Assembly (NCBI GenBank): GCA_029256485.1
Contig: JAQSXU010000021.1
Location: 1-64,000 of the forward strand
Origin: Clostridiaceae bacterium
Lineage (GTDB): Bacteria; Bacillota_A; Clostridia; Clostridiales; Clostridiaceae
Reading direction: 5' to 3'
Length of the DNA stretch: 64,000 nt
The notes below the pieces were generated by a model. That model had not been told where the DNA came from, did not search any database, and saw nothing but the letters and a program-made list of their open reading frames with translations. Of this stretch, positions 16,433-25,552 are shown piece after piece (within the stretch, counting starts at the first letter, position 1; the number at the start of each line of letters is the position of its first letter). The translations under genes were made by a program, and so were the position numbers.

Positions 16433-17574
16433 GAAAGTTATTATTGATAAAATACGCAGGTGAAATTTTTTTAAAAGGTTTGAATAGAAACAAATTTGAA
16501 AAGAAACTTAAAGATAATATAAAAAGTGTGCTTCAAGGCATTGACTTTGAGTTTGTTGATGATATGGGTCGATGGTTTTTGTATTCTGAGGATATGGAAG
16601 AAACTATTAAAAGGGTAAAAAACATTTTTGGTATTACAGAACTATGCATTGTCACTGAAATTCATGCAGATATGGAAGAAATAAATAAGGAAGCACTAAA
16701 AGCTGCGAAAGAAAATAACTGTGAAACTTTTAAAGTGAAAACTAATAGAGCAAATAAAAAATTTTCTGGTACCTCAACGGAAATAAGCAGTGCTGTGGGA
16801 AATTATGTTTTAGAAAATCTTAGGGAAATCAAGGTGGATGTGCATAATCCAGAGTGTGTAATAAACGTTGAAATTAGAGAAAATGCCTATGTTTATTCAA
16901 AAAAAATTAAAGCTGTTGGGGGGCTGCCTTATGGCATGAATGGAAGCACCATGCTTATGCTTTCAGGAGGCATTGACTCTCCGGTGGCAGGATATATGAT
17001 GGCAAAAAGAGGAGTAGAGCTGAATTGTGTTTATTATCACAGTCATCCATACACCAGTGAAAGAGCTAAAGATAAAGTGAAAGAACTTGCAGAAATTTTA
17101 AAAGGTTACACAGGAAGTATAAATCTTTATGTTGTTCCTTTTACTGATATTCAGATGTCCATTATAGAAAAGTGCAGGGAAGATGAACTTACAATCATCA
17201 TGAGAAGATTCATGATGAGAATTGCATGCAGCCTGGCAGAAAAGCTGAATATTAATTCTGTTGCTACAGGTGAAAGTATTGGACAGGTAGCTAGCCAGAC
17301 TATGGAAAGCCTTGTTGTTAGCGACGATGTATCCGACAGGCCTGTTTTTAGACCTCTTATAGCAATGGATAAGATAGATATTATCCAGGTAGCACGGGAT
17401 ATAGGAACTTATGATACTTCCATTCTTCCATATGAAGACTGCTGTACTATATTTGTTCCAAAACATCCAAAAACAAAGCCAGTTTTAAATAATATAATAA
17501 AATCTGAATCTGTGTTGGATATTGATAGATTAGTTAGCGAAGCAATAGAAAAAGTGGAAGTGTACAAAATGTAA
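16429..17574 (+). CDS. thiI: tRNA 4-thiouridine synthetase ThiI (short form)
   Basis: A 381-residue enzyme that adenylates U8 of tRNA and inserts sulfur to form 4-thiouridine. An N-terminal ferredoxin-like and THUMP region covers about 1-165. The PP-loop SGGIDS at 179-184 binds ATP. Cys338/Cys339 in YEDCCTIFVPKHPKTKP match the active cysteine of the AANH domain. There is no C-terminal rhodanese domain, so the sulfur must come straight from a desulfurase, which is the gene just upstream. The operon ends at the long hairpin at 17585. Confidence 0.95.
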   Translation: MRKLLLIKYAGEIFLKGLNRNKFEKKLKDNIKSVLQGIDFEFVDDMGRWFLYSEDMEETIKRVKNIFGITELCIVTEIHADMEEINKEALKAAKENNCETFKVKTNRANKKFSGTSTEISSAVGNYVLENLREIKVDVHNPECVINVEIRENAYVYSKKIKAVGGLPYGMNGSTMLMLSGGIDSPVAGYMMAKRGVELNCVYYHSHPYTSERAKDKVKELAEILKGYTGSINLYVVPFTDIQMSIIEKCREDELTIIMRRFMMRIACSLAEKLNINSVATGESIGQVASQTMESLVVSDDVSDRPVFRPLIAMDKIDIIQVARDIGTYDTSILPYEDCCTIFVPKHPKTKPVLNNIIKSESVLDIDRLVSEAIEKVEVYKM

Positions 17575-17584
17575 TCAACTTAAA

Positions 17585-17629
17585 GAATAGCCGGTTAAGG
17601 TAAAATTAGTTTACCTTAGCCGGCTATTC
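17585..17629. terminator. Long bidirectional terminator between convergent genes
   Basis: A 20-bp stem with one G-U pair around the loop ATTAG, between thiI on the plus strand and the reductase gene on the minus strand. T or A runs flank it in both directions. Confidence 0.8.
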
Positions 17630-17658
17630 CAAAAATATATAATATTTATTATATCAAA

Positions 17659-18993
17659 TTAAATTGCAAATCTTTCAAAATAGATATTATTCTTTTGAAT
17701 ACCTAAATTTTTAAGGTTTTTTAGCTGAATTTCCATCATAATTGGAGGGCCACAGAGGTAAAAATCATACTCAAGAAGATTATCTGTGTATTTCTTTATA
17801 AGTTTGGTATCAATAAAGCCCCTTTCTCCGTTATAATTATCATCATTCGAAATAACAGGTACAAATTTAAAGTTTTTAAATTTTGCTGTATATTCATCCA
17901 ACTCATTTTTACAAATAACTTCTGATAGATCCCGGGCGCCCCAAAGTAATACAACATCTCTGCCATTATCAACAGAATTCATGTATCTTAACATTCCTAA
18001 GAACGGAGTTATTCCTATTCCGCCGGCAATGAAACATATTTTCCTGTCAGCATGCTTTTTCAAATAGGAAAATGTGCCAAAAGCCCCATCAATACATGCA
18101 TTATCACCAACATTTAATTTATTTAAACTGTTTGTAAAATCACCTAATTGCTTTACTGTAACAGAAACGTAGTCAGTCTGTGAAGGACTGGATGAAATAG
18201 TAAAAGGATGTTCATCTCTTGGAATTTCAGGGTTATTAATTCTTACATATAAGAACTGCCCTGGCTGATAGTTGAATAGCTTGCCATATTTTGGCCTAAA
18301 CTTGATTGTAGTAATACTATCAGACTCATTTATAATTTCAGATACTGAATACCTTTTGTTTTTATTGAAATATACTTTTATTATTTTGCGGTTTAAATAT
18401 AGACCAAAAGGTATAATAAAATAAGCAATCAAAGTAATTTTTAATGGCAGGTTTGAGCTTACTGAATAAGCTAATAAAATATGAACTAAAAGTATAATCA
18501 GCCCTACAAGGGTAATGTTATGTATCAAAACCTTATACTGATATTTTATCTTCAAAGTTTTATTTAAAAATTTTCTGATTTCATCTATAGGTTTTACCTT
18601 AAAAAATAGCTTGTTGATCATCATAAGTATGCTAAATACGCTTATAGCAACAAAAACAAAAAAGGCATCATCACCGAGAGAGGTTTGAAAAGAATGGGAA
18701 AAATAAATTCCTTTCAACGTTTTATGTATAAATGCAAAAAGTAATGCTACAACAGCAATTACCATATGGAACCTATAAATTCTGTCTAATCCAAATTGCT
18801 CGTCTATTATTTTAGGGCGAGATACTAATAAAAATTGAAATGCAAAAAGTGCATATGATGTTATACCAAAAAAACCAGCTAAAATGAATAGGAAGTCAGA
18901 TTTATTATTTATAGAATCTGAAATATAGAAAATTGACGGCAGTATTGCCGCAACTATGTAGAATAGAACCCAGAAGAAACGTTTTTGTTTCAT
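17659..18993 (-). CDS. Ferric reductase-like membrane flavocytochrome b with FAD/NAD(P)H domain
   Basis: With the ATG at 18993 (GAAAGAAG upstream) the protein has 444 residues; 31 residues of a longer frame lack support. Six membrane helices fill about 1-225. His76/His90 and His158/His171 lie 13-14 residues apart in two helices, the classic two-haem pattern of ferric reductases and NADPH oxidases. The cytoplasmic half has HPFTISSSP for FAD, AGGIGITPFLGML for the nicotinamide nucleotide and YLCGPPIMM at the end. It should carry electrons from NAD(P)H across the membrane. A cytochrome b5-like lipoprotein gene faces it across a 221-base gap. Confidence 0.85.
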   Translation of the reverse strand: MKQKRFFWVLFYIVAAILPSIFYISDSINNKSDFLFILAGFFGITSYALFAFQFLLVSRPKIIDEQFGLDRIYRFHMVIAVVALLFAFIHKTLKGIYFSHSFQTSLGDDAFFVFVAISVFSILMMINKLFFKVKPIDEIRKFLNKTLKIKYQYKVLIHNITLVGLIILLVHILLAYSVSSNLPLKITLIAYFIIPFGLYLNRKIIKVYFNKNKRYSVSEIINESDSITTIKFRPKYGKLFNYQPGQFLYVRINNPEIPRDEHPFTISSSPSQTDYVSVTVKQLGDFTNSLNKLNVGDNACIDGAFGTFSYLKKHADRKICFIAGGIGITPFLGMLRYMNSVDNGRDVVLLWGARDLSEVICKNELDEYTAKFKNFKFVPVISNDDNYNGERGFIDTKLIKKYTDNLLEYDFYLCGPPIMMEIQLKNLKNLGIQKNNIYFERFAI

Positions 18994-19214
18994 TAGTAAC
19001 ACTTCTTTCAAATTAAAAATTAATATTAAGTAATAACTATAATTACTAATTAATATTATACTGCTATTCATGATTTTATTCAATAAGTTGTTGCGTATTT
19101 ATCAATCAAATAATAATAATTATAAGATGACAATTATACTCTAATAATATTGACTTTCCCATAATTTGAAACTACAATAATTTATATAATTATAATTGAA
19201 TAGGAAGTGACAAT

Positions 19215-19553
19215 TTGAAAAAAGTAATACTAATAGTAATAAGTTTTATGGTATTATCTACAGCAGTTTTATTTGTCAGCTGTTCAAATAAAACTAATAA
19301 TGGGACAAACAATGTTTCAAGCAGTAAGGCGTTTACTGTTGACGAGTTGAAAAAGTATAACGGTCAAAATGGTAATCCTGCATATGTAGCAGTAAGTGGG
19401 ATTGTTTATGATGTGACTAATGCAAGAGGATGGAAAAATGGAAGACATGAAAATGGCATTGTTGCTGGTATGGATTTAACCAGTGCATTATCTCAATCCC
19501 CCCATGGTGATAGTGTTTTGAAAGAGTTACCCATTGTAGGAAAGCTTAAATAA
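19215..19553 (+). CDS. Lipoprotein with cytochrome b5-like haem/steroid-binding domain
   Basis: A 112-residue exported protein starting at TTG (AGGAAG upstream). A signal peptide ends in the lipobox-like LFVSC, with Cys23 as the lipid anchor. Residues 38-110 form a small cytochrome b5-like domain: FTVDELKKYNG, YVAVSGIVYDVTNA, then GRHENGIVAGMDLT and SPHGDSVLKELPIVGKL. His78 and His97 are the likely haem ligands or ligand-pocket residues. Because the flavocytochrome gene is divergent from it, the lipoprotein may accept electrons outside the membrane. Other members of this family bind steroids rather than haem. Confidence 0.8.
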   Translation: MKKVILIVISFMVLSTAVLFVSCSNKTNNGTNNVSSSKAFTVDELKKYNGQNGNPAYVAVSGIVYDVTNARGWKNGRHENGIVAGMDLTSALSQSPHGDSVLKELPIVGKLK

Positions 19554-19558
19554 ATGAT

Positions 19559-19614
19559 AAAGGACTCCTAAAATACATCTGTGAAAAACTTAGCAGGTAC
19601 TTTGGGAGTCCTTT
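19559..19614. terminator. Bidirectional terminator
   Basis: AAAGGACTCC (19559-19568) pairs with GGAGTCCTTT (19605-19614). It separates the lipoprotein gene from the convergent MFS gene. Confidence 0.75.
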
Positions 19615-19637
19615 ACCTTTTACAGCTTTAGGTTTAA

Positions 19638-20864
19638 TTATTCCTTAGCATTGATAAAATATAATGTAAAGATTATCCATGCAATTAATGTAGAAACTGC
19701 TGAAAACATTATAGGTAAATTTATATTTATGGAGGTTGCAAAAGCAGCAATTATCGGAGGTATGGATTGTGCTAGGGATTGCATAGATTGATTAATTCCC
19801 AGTATCTCACCTTGCTTGTCCACATCAGTTAAATTTGATATAATAGCGGAAGTATTAGGTTGATTCATCCCTTGCATAACTGCTACAAAGGGGATAATAA
19901 AATACAGCCACATTGGATTATTTGGCAATATTAACAGTGGCATAATAAATGCAGCAGATACCATTGTAACTCTTAGTATTGATGAGGAACTAAATTTTTT
20001 TGAGAGAGGACGCATTAGTCCTCCTTGTGAAACTGCAATCCAAAGTCCCATGTAAGCAAAAAAATTGGCAACTTTTGACTGAGTATAGCCAAACTTACCC
20101 ATTAAAAAAACTTGAAAAAACTGAGTAAAAAAATTATGCCCAATGTTTAAAAGAAAAACAACAAGAAACATCACTCTTAATTTTTTAAAAGAAAAAGCAT
20201 TTCTTATATTTTTAAAACCCGTAAATATATCTACTTCAACAGCTCGTTTTTTTATAAGTGTTTCATGGAGATTAAAGTAAACAAGTATAATATTTATTGC
20301 TGTAAGAAATATAGAAAGAAAAAATGGCGTAGCGTATGTAAATCCTTGAAAAATATCTGGGTCCGAGAGCTTGCCTCCAATGAAAGGACCAATAACAAAG
20401 CCAACACCGAAGGCCATACCAATTAAGCCAAAGTTTCTGGCTTTTGTCTTTTCATCACTTATATCAGATATTGAAGATTGAGCAACAGAAATATTTCCAC
20501 CAGTAAATCCATCTATAACTCTTCCCCAAAATAATAAATAAACATTTCCAATGATTATTCCTGTTACAAAAATTATATATCCTATAAGTGTACCCAATAA
20601 TGATAGCATTAAAAGGTTTTTTCTTCCGTGACTATCTGCAAGTGTGCCAATAATTGGAGCACCAAAAAATTGGGAAAATGGATAAGCTGCTATTAAAAAT
20701 CCATATAATAGTAATCTTACTGTGTAAGAACAATTCAAAGGGAGTATACCGCCAATTGGGTCTAATAAAACCGCAGGCAGTATGGGAATAACTATTCCAA
20801 GTCCAAGAAGATCTAGAAAAACAGTAAAAAATATAGGCATTATTGAGTTTTTTTCTTTTTTCAT
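19638..20864 (-). CDS. MFS multidrug/tetracycline-type exporter
   Basis: A 408-residue protein with twelve membrane helices, of the DHA1 drug:proton antiporter family. The motif GTLADSHGRKNLLMLSLLG between helices two and three is motif A; GFLIAAYPFSQFFGAPIIG before it and GRVIDGFTGGNISVAQSSIS further on are typical of TetA-like members. It probably exports a hydrophobic compound, and the real substrate is not known. It stands alone on the minus strand. The imperfect palindrome TGTCC/GGACA at 20874-20890, just upstream, could be an operator. Confidence 0.85.
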   Translation of the reverse strand: MKKEKNSIMPIFFTVFLDLLGLGIVIPILPAVLLDPIGGILPLNCSYTVRLLLYGFLIAAYPFSQFFGAPIIGTLADSHGRKNLLMLSLLGTLIGYIIFVTGIIIGNVYLLFWGRVIDGFTGGNISVAQSSISDISDEKTKARNFGLIGMAFGVGFVIGPFIGGKLSDPDIFQGFTYATPFFLSIFLTAINIILVYFNLHETLIKKRAVEVDIFTGFKNIRNAFSFKKLRVMFLVVFLLNIGHNFFTQFFQVFLMGKFGYTQSKVANFFAYMGLWIAVSQGGLMRPLSKKFSSSSILRVTMVSAAFIMPLLILPNNPMWLYFIIPFVAVMQGMNQPNTSAIISNLTDVDKQGEILGINQSMQSLAQSIPPIIAAFATSININLPIMFSAVSTLIAWIIFTLYFINAKE

Positions 20865-21215
20865 ATGCAGTTATGTCCTAATTGGGGACATTATTTTCAC
20901 CTCTATTTAAATATATTTGGCATAGAAAATTTTTTTTATTTTAAATGACAAATATATAAGTTAATATATTATAGTACAAAAAATGTGTTGGGACAATATC
21001 ACCATACTTAAAAATCAGTAATATGAAGTTCAAATCAGGACCAATTCAATTAGAATTCTTCAATTTTTTGTTTTATCGATAATAAATATCATCAAGGAAT
21101 TATTATCATTGAATAATTAATATTAATGTGGTATCATTTGACTAAACTAGTATGAATGATTTAATTATAATCATTATGAAAATTCAATTAATATTTTAGG
21201 AGAGGATGAAGTAAG
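20865..21215. promoter_or_regulatory. Divergent promoter region between exporter and esterase
   Basis: This 351-base gap is very AT-rich and holds no ORF. It must contain the promoters for the exporter (minus) and the esterase (plus). The palindrome TGTCCTAATTGGGGACA at 20874-20890 lies beside the exporter start. Nothing else in it is clear. Confidence 0.4.
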
Positions 21216-21860
21216 TTGAAGGCACCAATGATTTATGAATTTCGTGGACCAAAGCAGATTAATCCATTAAAAAAATATCCAGCTATATTTGTGATGCATG
21301 GTATGGGCAGTAATGAACAAGATATGTTATCAATAGTAAATGGGCTGGAAGAACACTTCTTCATATTCAGTATTCGTGGTGATATGAGGCAGGATCCCGG
21401 TTTTGCCTACTTTACTATTCAAGGGTATGGAAAGCCACATAGAATGGCATTTGATGAAGCTGTTAATAATATTACTAACTTTATAGATTATGCTTCAAAT
21501 CAGTATGCTATAGATTTAAGTCAAATATATTTACTTGGATTTAGTCAGGGAGCCATTCTAGCTATGACACTTGGTTTGACATTAGGAGAGAAAATTAATG
21601 GAATTATTGCCATGAGTGGATACATTCCGGGATTCGTCAAAGATGAATATGACATAAAATCCGTAAACAAAATGTCATTATTTATTTCTCATGGGAAGTT
21701 GGACCAAGCTTTGCCATATGAGTGGGGAGTAGCAAATTATGAATATTTTAAAGGATTAGGTGCAAATGTAACATTTAATACTTATAAAGAAGGGCATACA
21801 GTATCCTTACAAAATCTTCATGATTACAAGAAATGGCTAATTGATTTATTAGATAAATAA
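21216..21860 (+). CDS. Phospholipase/carboxylesterase family hydrolase
   Basis: A 214-residue alpha/beta hydrolase of the carboxylesterase/acyl-protein thioesterase-like group, starting at TTG after AGGAGAGG. HGMGSNEQDM at 28-37 is the oxyanion region, Ser110 in GFSQG the nucleophile, Asp163 in HGKLDQALP the acid and His194 in EGHTVS the base. The protein is cytoplasmic, without signal peptide. These enzymes cut short-chain esters. A MarR-type reading frame follows after 40 bases, so the two may share a transcript. Confidence 0.85.
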   Translation: MKAPMIYEFRGPKQINPLKKYPAIFVMHGMGSNEQDMLSIVNGLEEHFFIFSIRGDMRQDPGFAYFTIQGYGKPHRMAFDEAVNNITNFIDYASNQYAIDLSQIYLLGFSQGAILAMTLGLTLGEKINGIIAMSGYIPGFVKDEYDIKSVNKMSLFISHGKLDQALPYEWGVANYEYFKGLGANVTFNTYKEGHTVSLQNLHDYKKWLIDLLDK

Positions 21861-21900
21861 AAACTATAAGTATTGACAAAAGTGGTTATAAGAGTAGAGA

Positions 21901-22248
21901 TTGCCAATATTACAAACTCATATTCCATTATTCTATATACTTCCTGAGGATGGAAGACCATTGATTTTTAATGAAATATCAAATATATGGAAGATATCTA
22001 AATCTTCTTTATCTGATATTATTAATAAGTACGAAAAACAAGGCTTAATAAAAAAATGTATTTGTTTTGAAGATAAAAGAAGTGTATATGTAAGCTTAAA
22101 ACCTGAATTCATGTATATAAAACAGAAACTTCAGAGTATAGAAGCTGAATTTTTGAATTTAATGTTAAATGATTTTGGGAAGAATGAAAGGCAAATTTTT
22201 GAAGAGTATATTAATAAAGCTTTAAAAAATGTTAAAGAAATGCTCTAA
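21901..22248 (+). CDS. MarR family regulator, apparently shortened at the N-terminus
   Basis: A 115-codon frame from TTG at 21901, right after an in-frame stop at 21895 and without a good ribosome site. FNEISNIWKISKSSLSDIIN and KYEKQGLIKKCICFEDKRSV are the recognition helix and wing of a MarR winged helix. MarR proteins usually have 140 residues or more, with N-terminal dimer helices; here those are largely missing. It may be a damaged gene or a short regulator. The palindrome at 22267 before the DsbA-like gene could be its operator. Confidence 0.6.
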   Translation: MPILQTHIPLFYILPEDGRPLIFNEISNIWKISKSSLSDIINKYEKQGLIKKCICFEDKRSVYVSLKPEFMYIKQKLQSIEAEFLNLMLNDFGKNERQIFEEYINKALKNVKEML

Positions 22249-22260
22249 GAGCATTTCTTT
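22234..22260 (+). terminator. Terminator overlapping the MarR stop codon
   Basis: AAAGAAATGCTC pairs perfectly with GAGCATTTCTTT; the TAA stop codon at 22246-22248 is the loop. Confidence 0.75.
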
Positions 22261-22266
22261 AGGAAG

Positions 22267-22303
22267 GTTACTTCGTTCTCGTACGAAATAACTTTAATAT
22301 AAT
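22267..22303 (+). promoter_or_regulatory. Palindromic operator candidate and -10 box
   Basis: GTTA-C-TTCGT and ACGAA-A-TAAC form an imperfect palindrome at 22267-22292. TATAAT follows at 22298-22303, so the palindrome covers the -35 area and a bound repressor would block transcription of the DsbA-like gene. Confidence 0.5.
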
Positions 22304-22324
22304 ATGAAAAGAGGAGAAATTAAA

Positions 22325-23056
22325 ATGAAAATAGAAGTATGGTCTGATTTTGTGTGCCCATTTTGTTATATAGGCAAAAGGAGATTAGAAACTGCTTTAA
22401 ATAATTTTGAACATAAGGATGAAGTTGAATTGGTTTTTAAAAGCTTTGAACTTGATCCATCAGCTAAAAAGAAATATGGTGAAAACATTAATGAACTTAT
22501 AGCACAAAAATACGGTATAACAGTAGAAAAGGCTAAAGAATCAAATGATCAACTAGTGGAACAAGCTAAAGCTGTTGGACTTAAATATAATTTTGATGAT
22601 TTAATCCCAACAAATTCTTTTGATGCTCATAGATTAGCACATTATGCAAAATCTGAAGGAAAGATGAATGAATTAGCGGAAAGAATTTTTAAAGGGTATT
22701 TTGTTGATTCACTAAATATATCCGATGACAAAGTATTGGCTGCTCTGGCTGGTGAAGTAGGCCTTGATAGTGAAAAGGCCTTAAGGATTTTGGAATCAGA
22801 TCAGTATAGTGCAGAAGTAAGGAATGATGAAGAAAGTGCTTCAAAATTCAGAGTCGGCGGTGTTCCATACTTTGTGTTTGATAATAAATATGCAGTCTCT
22901 GGTGCACAGCCAACTGACTTGTTTTTAGATGTGCTTAATAAGGTAAAAAAAGAAGAACTTTCATCACCAGTAATAGAACTTGTAACAAAAGAGAAAGATC
23001 AAGATAAAGAAACTTCAAACTCTGGAAATTGTTCTGATGGTAAATGTAGGATTTGA
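22325..23056 (+). CDS. DsbA family oxidoreductase (FrnE-like)
   Basis: A 243-residue thioredoxin-fold protein with a helical insert. Cys11-Pro-Phe-Cys14 is the redox site and GGVPYF gives the cis-proline loop. No signal peptide, so it acts in the cytoplasm, unlike classical DsbA. FrnE-type proteins act in disulfide and oxidative-stress chemistry. The C-terminus CSDGKC adds a second close cysteine pair, which could bind metal or form a disulfide. AAGAGGAG supports ATG 22325 over 22304. The operator-like palindrome and the nearby MarR gene suggest redox-linked control. Confidence 0.88.
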   Translation: MKIEVWSDFVCPFCYIGKRRLETALNNFEHKDEVELVFKSFELDPSAKKKYGENINELIAQKYGITVEKAKESNDQLVEQAKAVGLKYNFDDLIPTNSFDAHRLAHYAKSEGKMNELAERIFKGYFVDSLNISDDKVLAALAGEVGLDSEKALRILESDQYSAEVRNDEESASKFRVGGVPYFVFDNKYAVSGAQPTDLFLDVLNKVKKEELSSPVIELVTKEKDQDKETSNSGNCSDGKCRI

Positions 23057-23083
23057 CACCGATGCTAATGTATTAAAAAAACA

Positions 23084-23155
23084 GCCTGATTTAAAAGACT
23101 TTTAAGAATTTTAACAAAATATTGGAGTTCGCTTCATTCCCTCGGACTTAGATTT
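23084..23155. repeat. Degenerate repeat, copy 2 (first copy near 3976-4050)
   Basis: This part of the 327-base gap aligns with 3976-4050, with small indels. It continues into GATTTGGGGG and a T-rich run. The rest of the gap to 23383 is AT-rich with no ORF and presumably holds the glf promoter. Confidence 0.35.
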
Positions 23156-23383
23156 GGGGGAATTTTTTATCTATAAAACAGAAATTCTAGCGCACCGGCA
23201 AATGCTAAAAAACCAACCTTTAGAAAAGCTATAAATATATTCTTTCCTATGAAAATATATTATCTTTCTATGAATATTATCCTCTTTGCTTGATACGGTA
23301 AAGTCGTGATATACTAGAACAGAATAATTATTGTGTAATTGACCTTAAGATACACAACTTCAATTTTAAAAGGAGGATTGTAA

Positions 23384-24499
23384 ATGTATGATTATGTAAT
23401 TGTTGGATCCGGTTTGTTTGGATCAATATTCGCATATGAAGCTAATAAGAGAGGTAAGAAATGTCTTGTGATAGACAAACGTTCACATATTGGTGGAAAT
23501 ATATATACGGACCAGGTAGAGGGGATTCAAGTACATAAGTATGGTGCACATATTTTCCACACCAGTAACAAGAAAGTGTGGGAATACATGAATCAGTTCG
23601 CTGAATTCAATAGATACACTAATTCCCCTGTTGCAAGGTATAAATCTGAACTCTATAATATGCCTTTTAACATGAATACATTTAATAAGATGTGGGGAGT
23701 AATTACTCCATCAGAGGCAAAGGCTAAGATTCAGCAGCAGATTAAGGAAGCAGGAATTACTGAGCCGCAAAATCTTGAGGAGCAGGCTATTAGTCTGGTA
23801 GGCAGAGATATATACGACAGATTGGTAAAAGGTTATACAGAGAAACAGTGGGGACGAAGAGCAACAGAGCTGCCAAGCTTTATTATAAAAAGACTGCCAG
23901 TTCGTTTCACCTATGACAACAACTACTTTAATGATAAATATCAGGGGATACCTATTGGGGGCTATACACAAATAATTGAGAAAATGCTGGAAGGTATAGA
24001 GGTGCGCCTTAATACAGATTTCTTTGAACATCGTGATGAACTCACAGCTGTTTCAGATAAAATTGTTTTCACTGGAATGATTGATGAATACTACGATTAT
24101 TGTTACGGAGAACTTGAATATCGTTCACTTCGTTTTGATACAGAAGTCTTAGATTGTGAAAATTATCAAGGTAACTCAGTTGTTAATTTTACAGAATATG
24201 AAGTTCCATATACCAGAATAATTGAGCATAAGCATTTTGAGTTCGGATGTGAAAGCGGCAATGTAAATCCTAAGACGGTAATCACAAAGGAATACCCATC
24301 CGAATGGAAACATGGTGATGAGCCATATTATCCAATGAATGATAATAGAAATAATGAACTATATGCAAAGTATAAGGCATTGGCAGATAAAGAAGATAAA
24401 GTATTATTTGGGGGACGCCTTGGAATGTATAGATATTTTGACATGCACAACGTTGTGGCGGAAGCTTTAATATGCGTAGAAAAAGCATTGAAGGTTTGA
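23384..24499 (+). CDS. glf: UDP-galactopyranose mutase
   Basis: A 371-residue flavoenzyme that converts UDP-galactopyranose to UDP-galactofuranose, the donor for galactofuranose in surface glycans. The FAD motif GSGLFGSIFAYEANKRGKKC lies at the N-terminus, then DKRSHIGGNIYTD and KYGAHIFHTS of the active region; GYTEKQWGRRATELPSF carries the conserved substrate-binding arginine. The C-terminal FGGRLGMYRYFDMHNV is diagnostic. Length matches the family. AAAGGAGG precedes the start. The convergent glycosyltransferase and PAP2 genes fit a surface-polymer role. Confidence 0.95.
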   Translation: MYDYVIVGSGLFGSIFAYEANKRGKKCLVIDKRSHIGGNIYTDQVEGIQVHKYGAHIFHTSNKKVWEYMNQFAEFNRYTNSPVARYKSELYNMPFNMNTFNKMWGVITPSEAKAKIQQQIKEAGITEPQNLEEQAISLVGRDIYDRLVKGYTEKQWGRRATELPSFIIKRLPVRFTYDNNYFNDKYQGIPIGGYTQIIEKMLEGIEVRLNTDFFEHRDELTAVSDKIVFTGMIDEYYDYCYGELEYRSLRFDTEVLDCENYQGNSVVNFTEYEVPYTRIIEHKHFEFGCESGNVNPKTVITKEYPSEWKHGDEPYYPMNDNRNNELYAKYKALADKEDKVLFGGRLGMYRYFDMHNVVAEALICVEKALKV

Positions 24500-24521
24500 T
24501 TTGTGAAACCTTCAATGCTTT
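24482..24521. terminator. Bidirectional terminator covering the glf stop codon
   Basis: A perfect 16-bp stem (24482-24497 with 24506-24521) and an 8-base loop between two convergent genes. The glf TGA codon starts at the last stem base. Confidence 0.8.
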
Positions 24522-24535
24522 AATAGTATTTAATG

Positions 24536-25552
24536 CTAATTAAATCCAAATATTCTTCTTGATAATGAATAACCTAATAATATAATCTTTCTACCTAATA
24601 GGCCTTTAAATTGAACTAATAACCCTAAAAAGGATTTATTTACTTCGTAATACAGTTTCTTGTTTTTAGAATTTAGATAATTCCAAAGCTCTTCTTTTTT
24701 GCTTAGACTTTCTTCTGTATTATCTTTTAATAAAAGTACCGTGCTAACTGTCATCATCATAACCAAATATTTAATCATATATTTACGTAGCTTTTTACAT
24801 TCTATAAGCATAGGATTATAACAGTCAATCATTATTTTTGTTACCCTAATCTGCTGATCAATACGTTGAATCATAACTTTTTCATTAACTGACTGATCTT
24901 CTCTTCCAATAAAATACCTATAAAGATCCAAATCTGCATAATACATTGTGTTTACATAAGGCAGTGGTTTATATACAAAAATGTTGTCCACATAAAATGT
25001 ATGTTTAGGAAGTTCTAAATTACATTTTTTAAGAATCTCTGTACGATAAATAACTGAGTGCATTAATATATTCTGACTGCTTTTAAGATATCCTAAATCA
25101 TCCCAGGTAAATATTTTTTCTTCTGGCATTGCGTTTTTATAATTAATACTTTTAGATTTTTGCATATTCACATTTTCGTATACATAATTTGTGATAAGCA
25201 TGTCCAATGATTTGGAATTATTAATCATGTCCTTTAATATCTTAAGCACTTTTTCTAGACTGTCTTTATCAAACCAGTCATCACTATCCAAAACTTTAAA
25301 ATATATGCCATTTGAGTATTTAAGTCCTGTATTTACTGCATCACCATGTCCACCATTTTCCTTGTGTATTGCACGTATTATATTGGGATATTTCTTCTCA
25401 TACTGATCAGCAATTATTGAAGTATTATCCCTGGAACCATCGTCTACAATCAAAATTTCTAAATCCTCGCTTCCAATTAACAGCGATTCAATTGCCTTAT
25501 CCATATAGGCTGCTGAATTGTAACAAGGTATTGCTACAGTTAGAACTTTCAT
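24536..25552 (-). CDS. Glycosyltransferase family 2
   Basis: A 338-residue GT-A glycosyltransferase. AIPCYNSAAYMDKAIESLL and ILIVDDGSRDNT bind the nucleotide sugar, ENGGHGDAVNTGL follows and DSDDW holds the metal-binding DxD. The C-terminal 130 residues are helical and basic, with a hydrophobic stretch near YLVMMMTVSTVLLL that may touch the membrane. Its ATG is directly adjacent to the stop of the PAP2 gene, so the two are translated together. It probably transfers a sugar to a lipid or a surface polymer; galactofuranose is possible because glf lies next to it. Confidence 0.85.
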   Translation of the reverse strand: MKVLTVAIPCYNSAAYMDKAIESLLIGSEDLEILIVDDGSRDNTSIIADQYEKKYPNIIRAIHKENGGHGDAVNTGLKYSNGIYFKVLDSDDWFDKDSLEKVLKILKDMINNSKSLDMLITNYVYENVNMQKSKSINYKNAMPEEKIFTWDDLGYLKSSQNILMHSVIYRTEILKKCNLELPKHTFYVDNIFVYKPLPYVNTMYYADLDLYRYFIGREDQSVNEKVMIQRIDQQIRVTKIMIDCYNPMLIECKKLRKYMIKYLVMMMTVSTVLLLKDNTEESLSKKEELWNYLNSKNKKLYYEVNKSFLGLLVQFKGLLGRKIILLGYSLSRRIFGFN

